From positions 1 to 64,000 of the forward strand of contig NZ_CP102604.1 of assembly GCF_024707505.1 (NCBI RefSeq): a DNA stretch of 64,000 nucleotides, given 5' to 3'. Below are positions 11,766 through 20,503 of the stretch, piece by piece. The stretch's first letter is position 1, and each line of letters begins with the position of its first letter. Source of the stretch: Pantoea sp. SOD02. Its GTDB lineage: Bacteria > Pseudomonadota > Gammaproteobacteria > Enterobacterales > Enterobacteriaceae. The position numbers were made by a program, and so were the translations under genes. The notes beneath the pieces are model-generated. The model was not told the DNA's origin. It searched no databases and saw only the letters and a program-made list of their open reading frames with translations.

Positions 11766-12464
11766 ATGACGCAAGAACAATTAAGCAAAACAGAGCGCAT
11801 CATCCTGACGCTGGGTGAAGAAATTGTGGCCGGCAAATTTGTACCGGGCGCGGCGTTACCCGCCGAAGCTGAGCTGTGTGAGCGCTTTGGCACCTCGCGC
11901 AATATCATCCGCGAAGTGTTTCGCTCGCTGATGGCGAAACGCCTGATGGAGATGAAGCGCTATCGCGGCGCGTTCGTCACGCCGCGCAATCACTGGAACT
12001 ATCTCGATAGCGACGTATTGCAGTGGGCGCTGGCGCACGATCAGGACCCGCGTCTGATTGCCGCCATGAACGAAGTACGTGTGCTGGTCGAGCCGCAGAT
12101 TGCGCGCTGGTCAGCCGAACGCGCCACCTCAAGCGATCTGGCTGCGATTGAACTGGCATACAACGACATGGTTGCTAACCACCTCAATCGTGATGCCTTT
12201 AATGAAGCGGATATCCGCTATCACGAAGCGGTGCTGAATTCGGTACACAATCCGGTGTTGCAGCAGCTCAACGTGGCGATCAGCCAGCTGCAAAAAGCGG
12301 TGTTCGCGCAAACCTACATGGCGGACGAAGGCAACATGCCGCGCACGCTCGCCGAACACAAAGCGCTGTTCGATGCCATTCGTCATCAGGATGGCGATGC
12401 TGCTGAGCAGGCGGCGAAAGCGATGATTGCCAGCTCAACGGCGCGACTCAAGGAGATTATGTGA
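11766..12464 (+). CDS. dgoR: GntR/FadR-family repressor of galactonate use
   Basis: 232 residues: an N-terminal GntR winged helix (LPAEAELCERFGTSRNIIREVFRSLMAKRLMEMKR) and an all-helical FCD ligand domain with metal-ligand type His residues (RYHEAVLNSVHNP). It represses the dgo operon in enterobacteria. The ATG at 11766 follows GGAACATC. The stop overlaps dgoK by 4 bases, so the regulator is the first gene of the operon it controls. Confidence 0.95.
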   Translation: MTQEQLSKTERIILTLGEEIVAGKFVPGAALPAEAELCERFGTSRNIIREVFRSLMAKRLMEMKRYRGAFVTPRNHWNYLDSDVLQWALAHDQDPRLIAAMNEVRVLVEPQIARWSAERATSSDLAAIELAYNDMVANHLNRDAFNEADIRYHEAVLNSVHNPVLQQLNVAISQLQKAVFAQTYMADEGNMPRTLAEHKALFDAIRHQDGDAAEQAAKAMIASSTARLKEIM

Positions 12465-13339
12465 CCAGCTATATCGCGATTGATTGGGGCTCAACCAACC
12501 TGCGCGCCTGGCATTATCAAACCGGCGTTTGCATCGATGAGCGTCGTTCGGAAGCCGGCGTCACACGCCTGGGCGATCGTACGCCAGCGGAAGTGTTTGC
12601 CAGCATCACTGCCGGTTGGCCAGTCAACGACGTGCCGGTGGTGATGGCGGGCATGGTGGGCAGCAATGCCGGCTGGCTGTCGGTGCCGTATCTCTCCTGT
12701 CCGGTGGCGCTGGGCGAAATCGCTGGCCGCCTGACGCGCGTTGAAGATAAAGCGTGGATCGTGCCGGGATTGAGCGTCGAACGTGCTGACAACTACAACG
12801 TTATGCGCGGTGAAGAGACGCAGCTGCTCGGCGCGTTAGAACTGCAACCTGCGCCGCTCTACGTGATGCCAGGAACGCACGCCAAATGGGTGCAGATGGA
12901 ACAGGATCGCGTGCTGGATTTCCGCACCGTGATGACCGGTGAACTGCATCATCTGCTGTTGAAACAGTCGCTGATTGGCGCGGGTTTACCCGAGCAGCAA
13001 GCGAACGCGGCAGCTTTCCGCGAAGGCGTGCAAGTCGGCAGCAACGATGCTTCGATTCTCTCGCGCCTGTTTGAAGTCCGCGCTTCTCACGTGCTCGGCG
13101 CACGCGATCGCCGCCATATCAGTGACTTTCTTTCAGGCTTGCTGATTGGTCACGAAGTGGCGCTGATGACGCAACAGGCCAACGCCACAAGCCGACCGAT
13201 CACCATTATTGCCGGTAGCGCGCTGGCGCAACGTTATCAGCAGGCGCTGCAGTTTATCGGCATGGATTCAGTCACGCTGGAAGGCGATCGTGCTTTCCAG
13301 CATGGAATAAGGAGTATTGCGAATGTCCTGGCAAACTAA
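12461..13339 (+). CDS. dgoK: 2-dehydro-3-deoxygalactonokinase
   Basis: Phosphorylates 2-keto-3-deoxygalactonate (KDGal) with ATP, the second step of the De Ley-Doudoroff galactonate pathway. The 292-residue product begins with the ASKHA-type phosphate loop IAIDWGSTNLRAW, and MPGTHAKWV is a conserved DgoK segment. It overlaps dgoR by 4 bases and dgoA by 17, indicating tight translational coupling. The start is GTG at 12461. Confidence 0.95.
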   Translation: MTSYIAIDWGSTNLRAWHYQTGVCIDERRSEAGVTRLGDRTPAEVFASITAGWPVNDVPVVMAGMVGSNAGWLSVPYLSCPVALGEIAGRLTRVEDKAWIVPGLSVERADNYNVMRGEETQLLGALELQPAPLYVMPGTHAKWVQMEQDRVLDFRTVMTGELHHLLLKQSLIGAGLPEQQANAAAFREGVQVGSNDASILSRLFEVRASHVLGARDRRHISDFLSGLLIGHEVALMTQQANATSRPITIIAGSALAQRYQQALQFIGMDSVTLEGDRAFQHGIRSIANVLAN

Positions 13340-13940
13340 AGTCCCGCTGATCGCCATTCTGCGCGGCATCACGCCGGATGAAGCCGAAGCGCACGTTGGC
13401 GCACTGATTGAAGCGGGTTTCGATGCGATTGAAATCCCGCTCAACTCGCCGGAGTGGGCGAAAAGCATCGGCGCGATGGTGAATACCTTCGGCGATAAAG
13501 CGCTGATTGGCGCGGGTACGGTGCTGAATCCGGCGCAGGTCGATGAGCTGGCAACGCTGAACAGCAAATTAGTCGTCACGCCGAACACCGATGCCGCCGT
13601 AATCCGCCAGGCAGTCGCCAAAGGGATGATTGTTGCCGCCGGTTGCGCCACCGCGACCGAAGCGTTCACCGCCTTACAGGCCGGTGCGCAGGCGCTGAAA
13701 ATTTTTCCTTCGTCAGCCTTTGGTCCGGGCTACATCAAAGCGCTGAAAGCGGTGCTGCCGCCGGAAGTGCCGGTGTTTGCCGTGGGCGGCGTGACGCCGG
13801 AAAACCTGCATGAATTTATGGCCGCAGGCTGCATCGGCGCGGGGCTGGGCAGCGATCTCTATCGCGCCGGCCAACCGCTGTCGCGCACTGTGGAACAGGC
13901 TCGCGCATTTATTGCTGCATATAAGGACGCTGTACGATGA
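13323..13940 (+). CDS. dgoA: 2-dehydro-3-deoxy-6-phosphogalactonate aldolase
   Basis: Class I KDPGal aldolase of 205 residues that splits KDPGal into pyruvate and glyceraldehyde 3-phosphate. Motifs are [13 protein letters not shown] (catalytic Glu region), [12 protein letters not shown] and the Schiff-base lysine in [19 protein letters not shown]. The ATG at 13323 has AAGGAG at 13309-13314. A TTG two codons upstream is less likely. It lies inside the coupled dgo operon, overlapping dgoK by 17 bases and dgoD by 4. Confidence 0.95.
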   Translation: MSWQTKVPLIAILRGITPDEAEAHVGALIEAGFDAIEIPLNSPEWAKSIGAMVNTFGDKALIGAGTVLNPAQVDELATLNSKLVVTPNTDAAVIRQAVAKGMIVAAGCATATEAFTALQAGAQALKIFPSSAFGPGYIKALKAVLPPEVPVFAVGGVTPENLHEFMAAGCIGAGLGSDLYRAGQPLSRTVEQARAFIAAYKDAVR

Positions 13941-15085
13941 AAATTACCAAACTGACCACTTATCGCCTGCCGCCGCGCTGGATGTTCCTGAAAATCGAAA
14001 CTGACGAAGGCATCGTTGGCTGGGGCGAACCGGTGATTGAAGGCCGTGCGCGCAGCGTAGAAGCGGCGGTGCATGAGCTGTCGGAATACCTGATTGGTCA
14101 GGATCCGGCGCGCATCAACGATTTATGGCAGGTGATGTATCGCGGCGGCTTCTATCGCGGCGGCCCGATTCTGATGAGCGCCATCGCCGGTATCGATCAG
14201 GCATTGTGGGATATCAAAGGCAAAGCGCTCGGCGTACCGGTATATCAACTGCTTGGCGGTTTAGTGCGTGACAGCATCAAAGCCTACAGCTGGGTGGGCG
14301 GCGATCGTCCCGCAGATGTGATTGATGGCATCAAGAAACTGCGCACCATCGGTTTTGATACCTTCAAACTCAACGGCTGCGAAGAGATGGGCATTATCGA
14401 TAACGCGCGCAAAGTCGATGACGCCGTGAATACCGTGGCGCAGATCCGTGAAGCCTTTGGCAAAGAGATTGAGTTTGGCCTCGATTTCCACGGCCGCGTT
14501 AGCGCGCCAATGGCAAAAGTACTGATCAAAGAGCTGGAACCCTATCGCCCGCTGTTTATTGAAGAGCCAGTGCTGGCGGAGCAGGCGGAATATTATCCGC
14601 GTCTGGCAGCGCAAACTCACATTCCGATCGCCGCTGGCGAACGCATGTTCTCGCGCTTTGAGTTCAAACGCGTGCTGGAAGCGGGTGGACTGGCGATTCT
14701 GCAACCGGATCTGTCACACGCGGGCGGCATCACCGAGTGCTACAAAATTGCTGCGATGGCCGAATCTTACGATGTGGCGCTGGCTCCACACTGTCCGCTG
14801 GGCCCAATCGCGCTGGCCGCGTGCCTGCACGTTGACTTCGTCTCACGCAATGCGGTGTTCCAGGAGCAGAGCATGGGGATTCACTATAATCAGGGCGCCG
14901 AACTGCTCGATTACGTGATCAATAAAGACGATTTTAAAATGGATGACGGTCATTTCTATCCGTTAAATAAACCGGGCCTCGGCGTGGAAATTAACGAAGA
15001 GCTGGTGATCGAACGCAGTAAAAATGCCCCTGACTGGAGAAACCCACTTTGGAGATTCCCCGATGGTTCTGTCGCCGAATGGTAA
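13937..15085 (+). CDS. dgoD: D-galactonate dehydratase
   Basis: Enolase-superfamily dehydratase of 382 residues that converts D-galactonate to KDGal, the first pathway step. It has the metal site in the barrel ([27 protein letters not shown]) and the catalytic histidine in [13 protein letters not shown]. The N-terminus [19 protein letters not shown] is typical. It overlaps dgoA by 4 bases. It is followed by a 193-base gap before dgoT. Confidence 0.96.
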   Translation: MKITKLTTYRLPPRWMFLKIETDEGIVGWGEPVIEGRARSVEAAVHELSEYLIGQDPARINDLWQVMYRGGFYRGGPILMSAIAGIDQALWDIKGKALGVPVYQLLGGLVRDSIKAYSWVGGDRPADVIDGIKKLRTIGFDTFKLNGCEEMGIIDNARKVDDAVNTVAQIREAFGKEIEFGLDFHGRVSAPMAKVLIKELEPYRPLFIEEPVLAEQAEYYPRLAAQTHIPIAAGERMFSRFEFKRVLEAGGLAILQPDLSHAGGITECYKIAAMAESYDVALAPHCPLGPIALAACLHVDFVSRNAVFQEQSMGIHYNQGAELLDYVINKDDFKMDDGHFYPLNKPGLGVEINEELVIERSKNAPDWRNPLWRFPDGSVAEW

Positions 15086-15124
15086 TTAACACGCACTAAA
15101 AATAGTCATTTGAAAATATCTATA

Positions 15125-15171
15125 TGCCGGTGAAATAGGGCATAGGGCTTCGCTCAGCCTGTTTCCCGGCA
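15125..15171. other. Hairpin in the dgoD-dgoT gap
   Basis: Stem TGCCGG (15125-15130) and CCGGCA (15166-15171) with further pairing inside (GAAA with TTTC). There is no T-run, so it looks like an RNA-processing or stabilising stem-loop rather than a terminator. It may set a different mRNA level for dgoT. Confidence 0.5.
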
Positions 15172-15278
15172 CAGCTTATTTACCGCTGACGCGGTTTTAC
15201 CTTTGATATCGCTACCCTACATTTGCCGGGGCGTGCTCTGTCGCGCCTAAACGGCAAAAACGATTACGGAGAAACACC

Positions 15279-16571
15279 ATGGATCTCTCTGCTGTTCAGG
15301 CCAAACCGACGCGCCGTCGTTATATCACGCTGCTGATGATATTTATTACGGTGGTCATTTCTTATGTCGATCGCGCTAATTTAGCCGTCGCTTCCGCGCA
15401 TATCCAGGAAGAGTTCGGTATTACCAAAGCGCAAATGGGTTATGTATTTTCCGCCTTTGCCTGGTTATATACGCTGTGCCAAATTCCCGGCGGCTGGTTC
15501 CTCGATCGCGTGGGTTCACGCTTAACCTATTTTATTGCCATCTTTGGCTGGTCGGTTGCGACCTTATTACAGGGTTTCGCCAGCGGATTATTATCGTTAA
15601 TTGGTCTGCGTGCGATTACCGGCATATTTGAAGCGCCGGCTTTCCCTACCAATAATCGCCTGGTAACCAGCTGGTTCCCCGAGCAGGAGCGCGCTTCCGC
15701 CGTCGGCTTCTACACGTCCGGTCAGTTTGTCGGCCTGGCGTTCCTCACGCCATTGCTGATCTGGATTCAGGAACTGCTGAGCTGGCATTGGGTGTTCATT
15801 ATTACCGGCGGCATTGGCATCATCTGGTCGTTTATCTGGATCAAGTTCTATCAGGCGCCGAGCCAGAGCAAAGGCATTAATAAAGCCGAGCTGGAATACA
15901 TCCGTGAAGGCGGCGCGATGGTGGATGGCGATGCGCCGAGCGAAAAGAAAACCCGCACCAAACTCACCGCCGCCGACTGGAAACTGGTGTTCCACCGCAA
16001 GCTGTGCGGCGTCTATCTCGGTCAGTTCGCCGTGACATCCACGCTGTGGTTCTTCCTGACCTGGTTCCCGAACTATCTGACGCAGGAAAAACACATCGCG
16101 GCGCTCACCGCGGGCTTTATGACTACCGTGCCATTCCTCGCGGCATTCTTTGGTGTGATTCTGTCAGGCATCGTCGCCGATCGTCTGGTGCGCAGCGGCC
16201 GTTCGCTGGGTTTTGCGCGCAAAACGCCAATCATCTGCGGTCTGCTGATCTCCACCTGCATCATGGGCGCGAACTACACCAATGACCCCATCTGGATTAT
16301 GACGCTGATGGCGATTGCCTTCTTCGGCAACGGTTTCGCCTCAATTACCTGGTCGCTGGTCTCCTCGTTGGCACCGGTGCGGCTGATTGGTTTGACCGGC
16401 GGCATGTTCAACTTTGTTGGCGGCCTGGGCGGCATCACCGTACCGCTGGTGGTGGGCTATCTGGCGCAGGATTACGGCTTTGCGCCGGCGCTGGTGTATA
16501 TCTCGGCGGTGGCGCTGATCGGTGCACTGTCTTACATCCTGTTAGTCGGTGATGTAAAACGCGTAGGTTAA
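15279..16571 (+). CDS. dgoT: D-galactonate:proton symporter, MFS
   Basis: Twelve-helix major facilitator of the anion:cation symporter family, 430 residues, that imports D-galactonate with protons. The first helix reads [12 protein letters not shown], with the signature Asp/Arg of the family. A loop 2-3 motif FLDRVGSR and a long central cytoplasmic loop (about 205-230) are seen. AAACACC ATG follows GATTACGGAG. It is the last gene of the dgo set. Confidence 0.94.
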   Translation: MDLSAVQAKPTRRRYITLLMIFITVVISYVDRANLAVASAHIQEEFGITKAQMGYVFSAFAWLYTLCQIPGGWFLDRVGSRLTYFIAIFGWSVATLLQGFASGLLSLIGLRAITGIFEAPAFPTNNRLVTSWFPEQERASAVGFYTSGQFVGLAFLTPLLIWIQELLSWHWVFIITGGIGIIWSFIWIKFYQAPSQSKGINKAELEYIREGGAMVDGDAPSEKKTRTKLTAADWKLVFHRKLCGVYLGQFAVTSTLWFFLTWFPNYLTQEKHIAALTAGFMTTVPFLAAFFGVILSGIVADRLVRSGRSLGFARKTPIICGLLISTCIMGANYTNDPIWIMTLMAIAFFGNGFASITWSLVSSLAPVRLIGLTGGMFNFVGGLGGITVPLVVGYLAQDYGFAPALVYISAVALIGALSYILLVGDVKRVG

Positions 16572-16579
16572 TACATCCC

Positions 16580-16603
16580 GTAGGGTCGCCATTCATGGCG
16601 ACC
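16580..16603. repeat. Palindromic intergenic repeat (copy 3)
   Basis: Single copy with core GGTCGCCATTCATGGCGACC preceded by GTAG, 9 bases after the dgoT stop. It may also act as a 3' stem-loop for the dgo mRNA. Confidence 0.88.
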
Positions 16604-16700
16604 TTGCCAATAACCGCACTGTAACCGCAACCCGGTTTATTCGCATCGCCCCCCTAAATCACGTAATTTATCCGGCAACTGTTAGATGGAAGGTTGCCTC

Positions 16701-17963
16701 ATGTCAGAACAACAAATCACCTTTGCCGCGCGTCATCATCAACTCACCAACATCAACGTCTGGACCGGCGACAGCCAGTGGCTGGCATTTGATGTGCGAC
16801 CTTCCGGCGCCTCTTTTACCAGCCTGACTATCGAGCGCGTCAACGTGGCGAGCGGTGCTGTTGAGGTGCTGTATCAGGCGCGCGATGGCGCACACGTTGG
16901 CGTGGTCACCGTCAGTCCGGATCTGCCATCGCGTTACGTCTGCATTCATGGCCCGGAACATCCGGATGCGCACTGGCGCTACGATTTTCATCACCGACGT
17001 GGCGTGATCGTGCAGCAAGGTATCGCTGAGAACCTCGACGCCTGCGATATCACCGCGCCTTACACGCCCGGCGCGCTGCGCGGTGGCTCGCATGTCCACG
17101 TCTTCAGCCCGGACGGTTCGCGCCTGAGTTTTACCTACAACGATCATGTGATGCATGAAAAAGATGCCGGCGATGACCTGCGCAACGTCGGCGTGGCCGT
17201 GCCGCTTCATCCGGTGTGTCCGCCCAAACAGCATCCGCGTGAATATGAGGGCAGCCATTATTGCGTGTTGGTCAGCCAGACGCAGCGCGATCCACAGCCG
17301 GGCAGCGACCAGATCGACCGCGCCTATGAAGAGTGCTGGATCGGGAATCAAGGCTATCAGAAAGCGGATGGCAGCTGGCAGCGCTGGGCCATCGCCTTTA
17401 TCGGCGATACGCGTGCGGCTAACGGCGACAAAGTGCCGGAAGTGTTCGTGGTGGATCTGCCCGCCGCGTTAGCCGATTACGCCAAAGCTGGCGCATCGCC
17501 CTTGCAGGGCACGGCGGATAAATTGCCTGCGCCGCCAGCTGGCGTGCAGCAGCGCCGCATCACGCACACCAACGGCCTGGCACTGCAGCCGCGTCACTGG
17601 CTGCGCGCCTCAGCGGATGGCAGCGCCATCGCCTTTTTGCTGGCGGACGATCAGGGCGTGATTCAGCTGTGGACGGTTTCACCCAATGGCGGTCAGCCGC
17701 GTCAGGTGACGCAGTTAGCGAGCAGCATTCAGTCGGCGTTTAGCTGGCATCCACAAGGCGGCGCGATAAGTTTTATCTGTGATAACAGTGTGATGCGCTG
17801 TGAGATGGCGACGGGGAAATGTACGCGCTTAACGCCACGTAGCGATCAGGCGCCATCCGGTGATGCGGTGGTTTGGTCACCGGATGGGGAAAAGATCGCT
17901 TATATGCGGGAAGTAGACGGCTGGAGGCAGCTGTTTTGCGTTAGTGCGGCTGCGCGGGCATAG
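16701..17963 (+). CDS. yidR: YidR, DUF3748 beta-propeller-like protein
   Basis: 420-residue cytosolic protein of the YidR/DUF3748 family, related to TolB-like and oligogalacturonide-lyase propellers. It has repeated WSPDG-type blades (VVWSPDGEKIAYMREVDGW near the end, AFSWHPQGGAISF) and the conserved segments WLAFDVRPSGASF and RGGSHVHVFSPDG. Function is unknown. It follows dgoT as in E. coli. I chose the ATG at 16701 (GGAAGG at 16688-16693) over one 15 bases upstream, because E. coli YidR starts close to this point. Its 3' end overlaps the convergent yidQ gene by 23 bases. Confidence 0.93.
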   Translation: MSEQQITFAARHHQLTNINVWTGDSQWLAFDVRPSGASFTSLTIERVNVASGAVEVLYQARDGAHVGVVTVSPDLPSRYVCIHGPEHPDAHWRYDFHHRRGVIVQQGIAENLDACDITAPYTPGALRGGSHVHVFSPDGSRLSFTYNDHVMHEKDAGDDLRNVGVAVPLHPVCPPKQHPREYEGSHYCVLVSQTQRDPQPGSDQIDRAYEECWIGNQGYQKADGSWQRWAIAFIGDTRAANGDKVPEVFVVDLPAALADYAKAGASPLQGTADKLPAPPAGVQQRRITHTNGLALQPRHWLRASADGSAIAFLLADDQGVIQLWTVSPNGGQPRQVTQLASSIQSAFSWHPQGGAISFICDNSVMRCEMATGKCTRLTPRSDQAPSGDAVVWSPDGEKIAYMREVDGWRQLFCVSAAARA

Positions 17964-18300
17964 CAGCTGCAGTCGCCAGGCTGGATTGCGTGCCAGCCAT
18001 TTTCTCGCTCTGCATCACGCGCTCGTGGATGGAATCCTTACTTTTATCGTCGTCAGAACGGAAATAATCCCATGGCAGCAGCACGGTATCCATCACCGCT
18101 GAGAACGGGAGATCGATCAGCGCCAGCGGCTTGATCGCCCAGCTGGTGTTGTCGTCGGCGATCATCTCTGCGCTGGCGCGCGTGCCGGGATAGTAGCCCT
18201 GACTGGCGCCGGTGTGAGACATAACGCTGGAGCAGCCTGAGGTAACGAAGGTACTGCAAATCAGCACAGCTGTGAGCGGAAAGCGTTTCATCATATTCAT
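17941..18300 (-). CDS. yidQ: YidQ/YceK-family lipoprotein
   Basis: Small lipoprotein of about 115-120 residues. The signal peptide is MKRFPLTAVLICSTFVTSGC with a lipobox ending at Cys, followed by the conserved core SSVMSHTGASQGYYPGTRAS and LPWDYF. The 5' end holds a run of ATG codons (18309 to 18291). The AAGGG ribosome site abuts the first, so one of the later ATGs (18303-18291) is the likely start. The exact start is uncertain. The gene overlaps yidR tail to tail. Function unknown. Confidence 0.88.
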   Translation of the reverse strand: MNMMKRFPLTAVLICSTFVTSGCSSVMSHTGASQGYYPGTRASAEMIADDNTSWAIKPLALIDLPFSAVMDTVLLPWDYFRSDDDKSKDSIHERVMQSEKMAGTQSSLATAAAMPAQPH

Positions 18301-18453
18301 CATCATCATCCCTTCAGTCATGGCATGGCCCTGGCTGGAGTGTGTCACCTGACGTTAAGCAAAGCTCTATGGCCGCGTCTTGATTCTCAGGCGAATCGTC
18401 CCCTGAGTGTATGTCATATCGTCAGAATTGCTGTAAAAAAATACGCATCAGCC

Positions 18454-18482
18454 CTTGAAAGCGACCAGGCTGCACCCACTTT
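18454..18482 (+). promoter_or_regulatory. Sigma-32 (heat-shock) promoter of ibpA
   Basis: The -35 element CTTGAAA (18454-18460), a 14-base spacer and the -10-like CCCACTTT (18475-18482) match the RpoH pattern CTTGAAA-N13/14-CCCCATNT closely. Confidence 0.87.
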
Positions 18483-18560
18483 TAAGGAACGGTCTTGTTG
18501 CTGTTGCCGGAAGGGACAACAACGGACTGCACAACCTGTCCATGGTGGAAGGTTGCCTAA

Positions 18561-18580
18561 ACTTGCTGAATATCAGGAGT
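18561..18580 (+). promoter_or_regulatory. ROSE-type RNA thermometer masking the ibpA ribosome site
   Basis: In the mRNA, ACUU-G-CUGA (18561-18569) pairs with UCAGGAGU (18573-18580) across the loop AUA, leaving a single bulged G at 18565. This is the hallmark of ROSE elements: a weak hairpin with a bulged G that occludes the AGGAG at 18575-18579 and opens on heating. The ibpA ATG is at 18587. The longer 5' leader (18483-18560) probably forms the supporting upstream stem-loops. Confidence 0.88.
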
Positions 18581-18586
18581 CTTATT

Positions 18587-19000
18587 ATGCGTAATTTTGA
18601 TCTCTCTCCACTTTATCGTTCTGCCATTGGTTTTGATCGCCTGTTTAATCTGCTTGAGTCCAATCAAAACCAGGCCAATGGTGGCTATCCTCCGTATAAC
18701 GTTGAGCTGGTGGATGAGAATTTTTACCGTATCACCATTGCCGTGGCGGGCTTTGCCCAGAGCGAGTTAGATATCACCTCGCATGACAACGTGCTGGTGG
18801 TGCGCGGCGCGCATCCTGAAGAGCAGCCGGAGCGTAAATACCTGTATCAGGGCATCGCCGAGCGCAACTTCGAGCGCAAATTCCAGCTGGCTGATCACAT
18901 CACCGTGCGCGATGCGCGTCTGGAAAATGGTCTGCTGAGCATCGATTTAGTACGCATCGTCCCGGAAGAGGCGAAACCGCGTCGTATCGAAATCCTGTAA
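18587..19000 (+). CDS. ibpA: Small heat-shock protein IbpA
   Basis: 137-residue alpha-crystallin-domain holdase that binds unfolding proteins and hands them to DnaK/ClpB. The N-terminus [24 protein letters not shown] and the core [23 protein letters not shown] are typical of IbpA. The C-terminus has the IxI-type RRIEIL tail. Unlike E. coli there is no ibpB: a terminator and a convergent exporter gene follow at once. A single IbpA-type sHSP is known for Erwiniaceae, in which this one protein performs both roles. Expression is set by the sigma-32 promoter and the ROSE element. Confidence 0.97.
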   Translation: MRNFDLSPLYRSAIGFDRLFNLLESNQNQANGGYPPYNVELVDENFYRITIAVAGFAQSELDITSHDNVLVVRGAHPEEQPERKYLYQGIAERNFERKFQLADHITVRDARLENGLLSIDLVRIVPEEAKPRRIEIL

Positions 19001-19016
19001 TCAGGATCTGAGTTGA

Positions 19017-19048
19017 AAAAAAACGCCGCTGAAAAGCGGCGTTTTTGT
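19017..19048. terminator. Bidirectional terminator between ibpA and eamA
   Basis: The stem AAACGCCGCT/AGCGGCGTTT with loop GAAA is flanked by an A-run on the left and a T-run on the right, so it can serve both ibpA and the convergent operon ending at 19049. Confidence 0.93.
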
Positions 19049-19954
19049 TTAGGTGCGCACCAATAATCGCTGACTGACCATGCCGCCAAACACATTCACC
19101 AGCAGGCCAAGGATGATCACTGAAACCCCAATCATCTGTTGAATCGATAAGGTTTCACCAAGAATCAGCGCCGCGCTGAGAATTCCCACCACCGGCACCA
19201 GCAGCGACAGCGGAGCTACGCGCCAGGTTTCATAGCGACTCAGCAGGTTGCCCCAAATCGCATAGCCGACAATGGTGGCGATAAAGGCGAGATAGATCAG
19301 CGCCAACACCGTTTGCAGCGAGATGTGCAGCAGGCTGGTCACAATCGCCGCTTCGCCATCGAACAGCCACGAGCAGGCAAAAAACGGCACTATCGGCACC
19401 AGCGCACTCCACACCACCAGCGACATCACCGGCACTTTGTGGTTACGCAAAATGATTTTGTTGGTGATATTGCCGAGCCCCCATGACAGCGCCGCAGCCA
19501 GCGTCAGCATCATGGTGGTGAGCGTAATGCCCGCCGTGGTTTGGCCTGCCATGCCTGCGGTCGCCAGCATAAACATGCCGAGCGTCGCCACTAAAATGCC
19601 GGCGATGTGATTCCAGCGCAGCTTCTCCGCCAGGAACAGCGCACCGAGCAGCAAGGTGAAAAAGGCCTGCGCCTGCAGCACCAGCGACGCCAATCCTGCC
19701 GGCATGCCCAGTTTGATGGCAAGGAACAGAAAGGCGAACTGACCAAAGCTGATGGTCATGCCATAAACGATCAGCCAGCGCAGCGGAATCGCCGGACGTT
19801 TCACAAACAAGATCGCCGGAAATGCCACCAGGCTAAAACGCAATCCCGCCAGCAAGAAGGGCGGCATGTCCTGCAGGCCCAGCTTAATCACCACAAAATT
19901 CACGCCCCACGCCACCACAACCAGCAGGGCCAACAACATATCTTTAACTGACAT
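19049..19954 (-). CDS. eamA: EamA-family metabolite exporter
   Basis: Ten-helix inner-membrane drug/metabolite transporter (two EamA repeats), 301 residues, close to E. coli EamA/YdeD, which exports O-acetylserine and cysteine. It starts MSVKDMLLALLVVVAWGVNFVVIKLGL, the typical first helix, and the second repeat begins near residue 155 (ALSWGLGNITNKI). It is the last gene of a six-gene minus-strand operon, 21 bases after the YbaK-like gene. In this context it may export the operon's product or a toxic amino-acid-like intermediate. The symbol follows similarity only. Confidence 0.85.
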   Translation of the reverse strand: MSVKDMLLALLVVVAWGVNFVVIKLGLQDMPPFLLAGLRFSLVAFPAILFVKRPAIPLRWLIVYGMTISFGQFAFLFLAIKLGMPAGLASLVLQAQAFFTLLLGALFLAEKLRWNHIAGILVATLGMFMLATAGMAGQTTAGITLTTMMLTLAAALSWGLGNITNKIILRNHKVPVMSLVVWSALVPIVPFFACSWLFDGEAAIVTSLLHISLQTVLALIYLAFIATIVGYAIWGNLLSRYETWRVAPLSLLVPVVGILSAALILGETLSIQQMIGVSVIILGLLVNVFGGMVSQRLLVRT

Positions 19955-19975
19955 ACAAAGTCCTTACTGCCGCAA

Positions 19976-20476
19976 TCAGGCGGTTGCCGTCACCGGTGTC
20001 GCGATTTCGGCACAACATTCTTCACCGACAATCTTAAAGAAATCAGATACCTGTAAAGCAATGGAGCGATCCAGTGCGCCCGCGTTGAACCACAGCGTGC
20101 CGACGTCGCGCAGGCGCGCATCGACGCGCAGCGCCAGCCGGTCATCAAAACTAAACGGCGGCACCGCGCCCATCACGCACTGGGTTAATTCCTGCGCTTT
20201 CTCTGGCGGCGCAAAGCTCGACTTCTTGCCGCCAATGGCGCGTGCGGCGCTCTTGAAGTTGATCTTGCAGTCGCCCGGCACAATCGCCAGCAGATAGCGC
20301 GCATCCGCGCCATCCGGCATCGTCACTTCCAGCACCATCGCTTTGGCCGCCTGATTGAGATCGTTACCGCGAATCTCGCTAATCAGGTCGGTCTGGCCGA
20401 TGGCTTCATGCTCCACCACGCGATAACGCGCCTGATGCTGATCTAGCAGGGCCGCTACTTTTTCATAGGTATTCAT
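19976..20476 (-). CDS. YbaK/EbsC-type aminoacyl-tRNA deacylase
   Basis: 166-residue protein of the YbaK/ProX/YeaK editing family, which hydrolyses wrongly charged tRNAs in trans. Typical segments are RYRVVEHEAIGQTDL, AAKAMVLEV (substrate-pocket lysine), LAIVPGDCKINF and GAVPPFSF. It lies in an apparent operon, 27 bases after an oxygenase gene and 21 bases before the exporter. Its place beside ligase and oxygenase genes suggests it might protect against mischarging by an unusual amino acid made by the operon. That is inference; it could equally be a general editing enzyme. Confidence 0.85.
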   Translation of the reverse strand: MNTYEKVAALLDQHQARYRVVEHEAIGQTDLISEIRGNDLNQAAKAMVLEVTMPDGADARYLLAIVPGDCKINFKSAARAIGGKKSSFAPPEKAQELTQCVMGAVPPFSFDDRLALRVDARLRDVGTLWFNAGALDRSIALQVSDFFKIVGEECCAEIATPVTATA

Positions 20477-20503
20477 GCTCGTCTCCTCGTCGAAAACCTG
20501 GCG

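Noticed and set aside
18325..18594. 89-residue frame upstream of ibpA
   Set aside because: It overlaps the sigma-32 promoter and the ROSE leader; no ribosome site fits.
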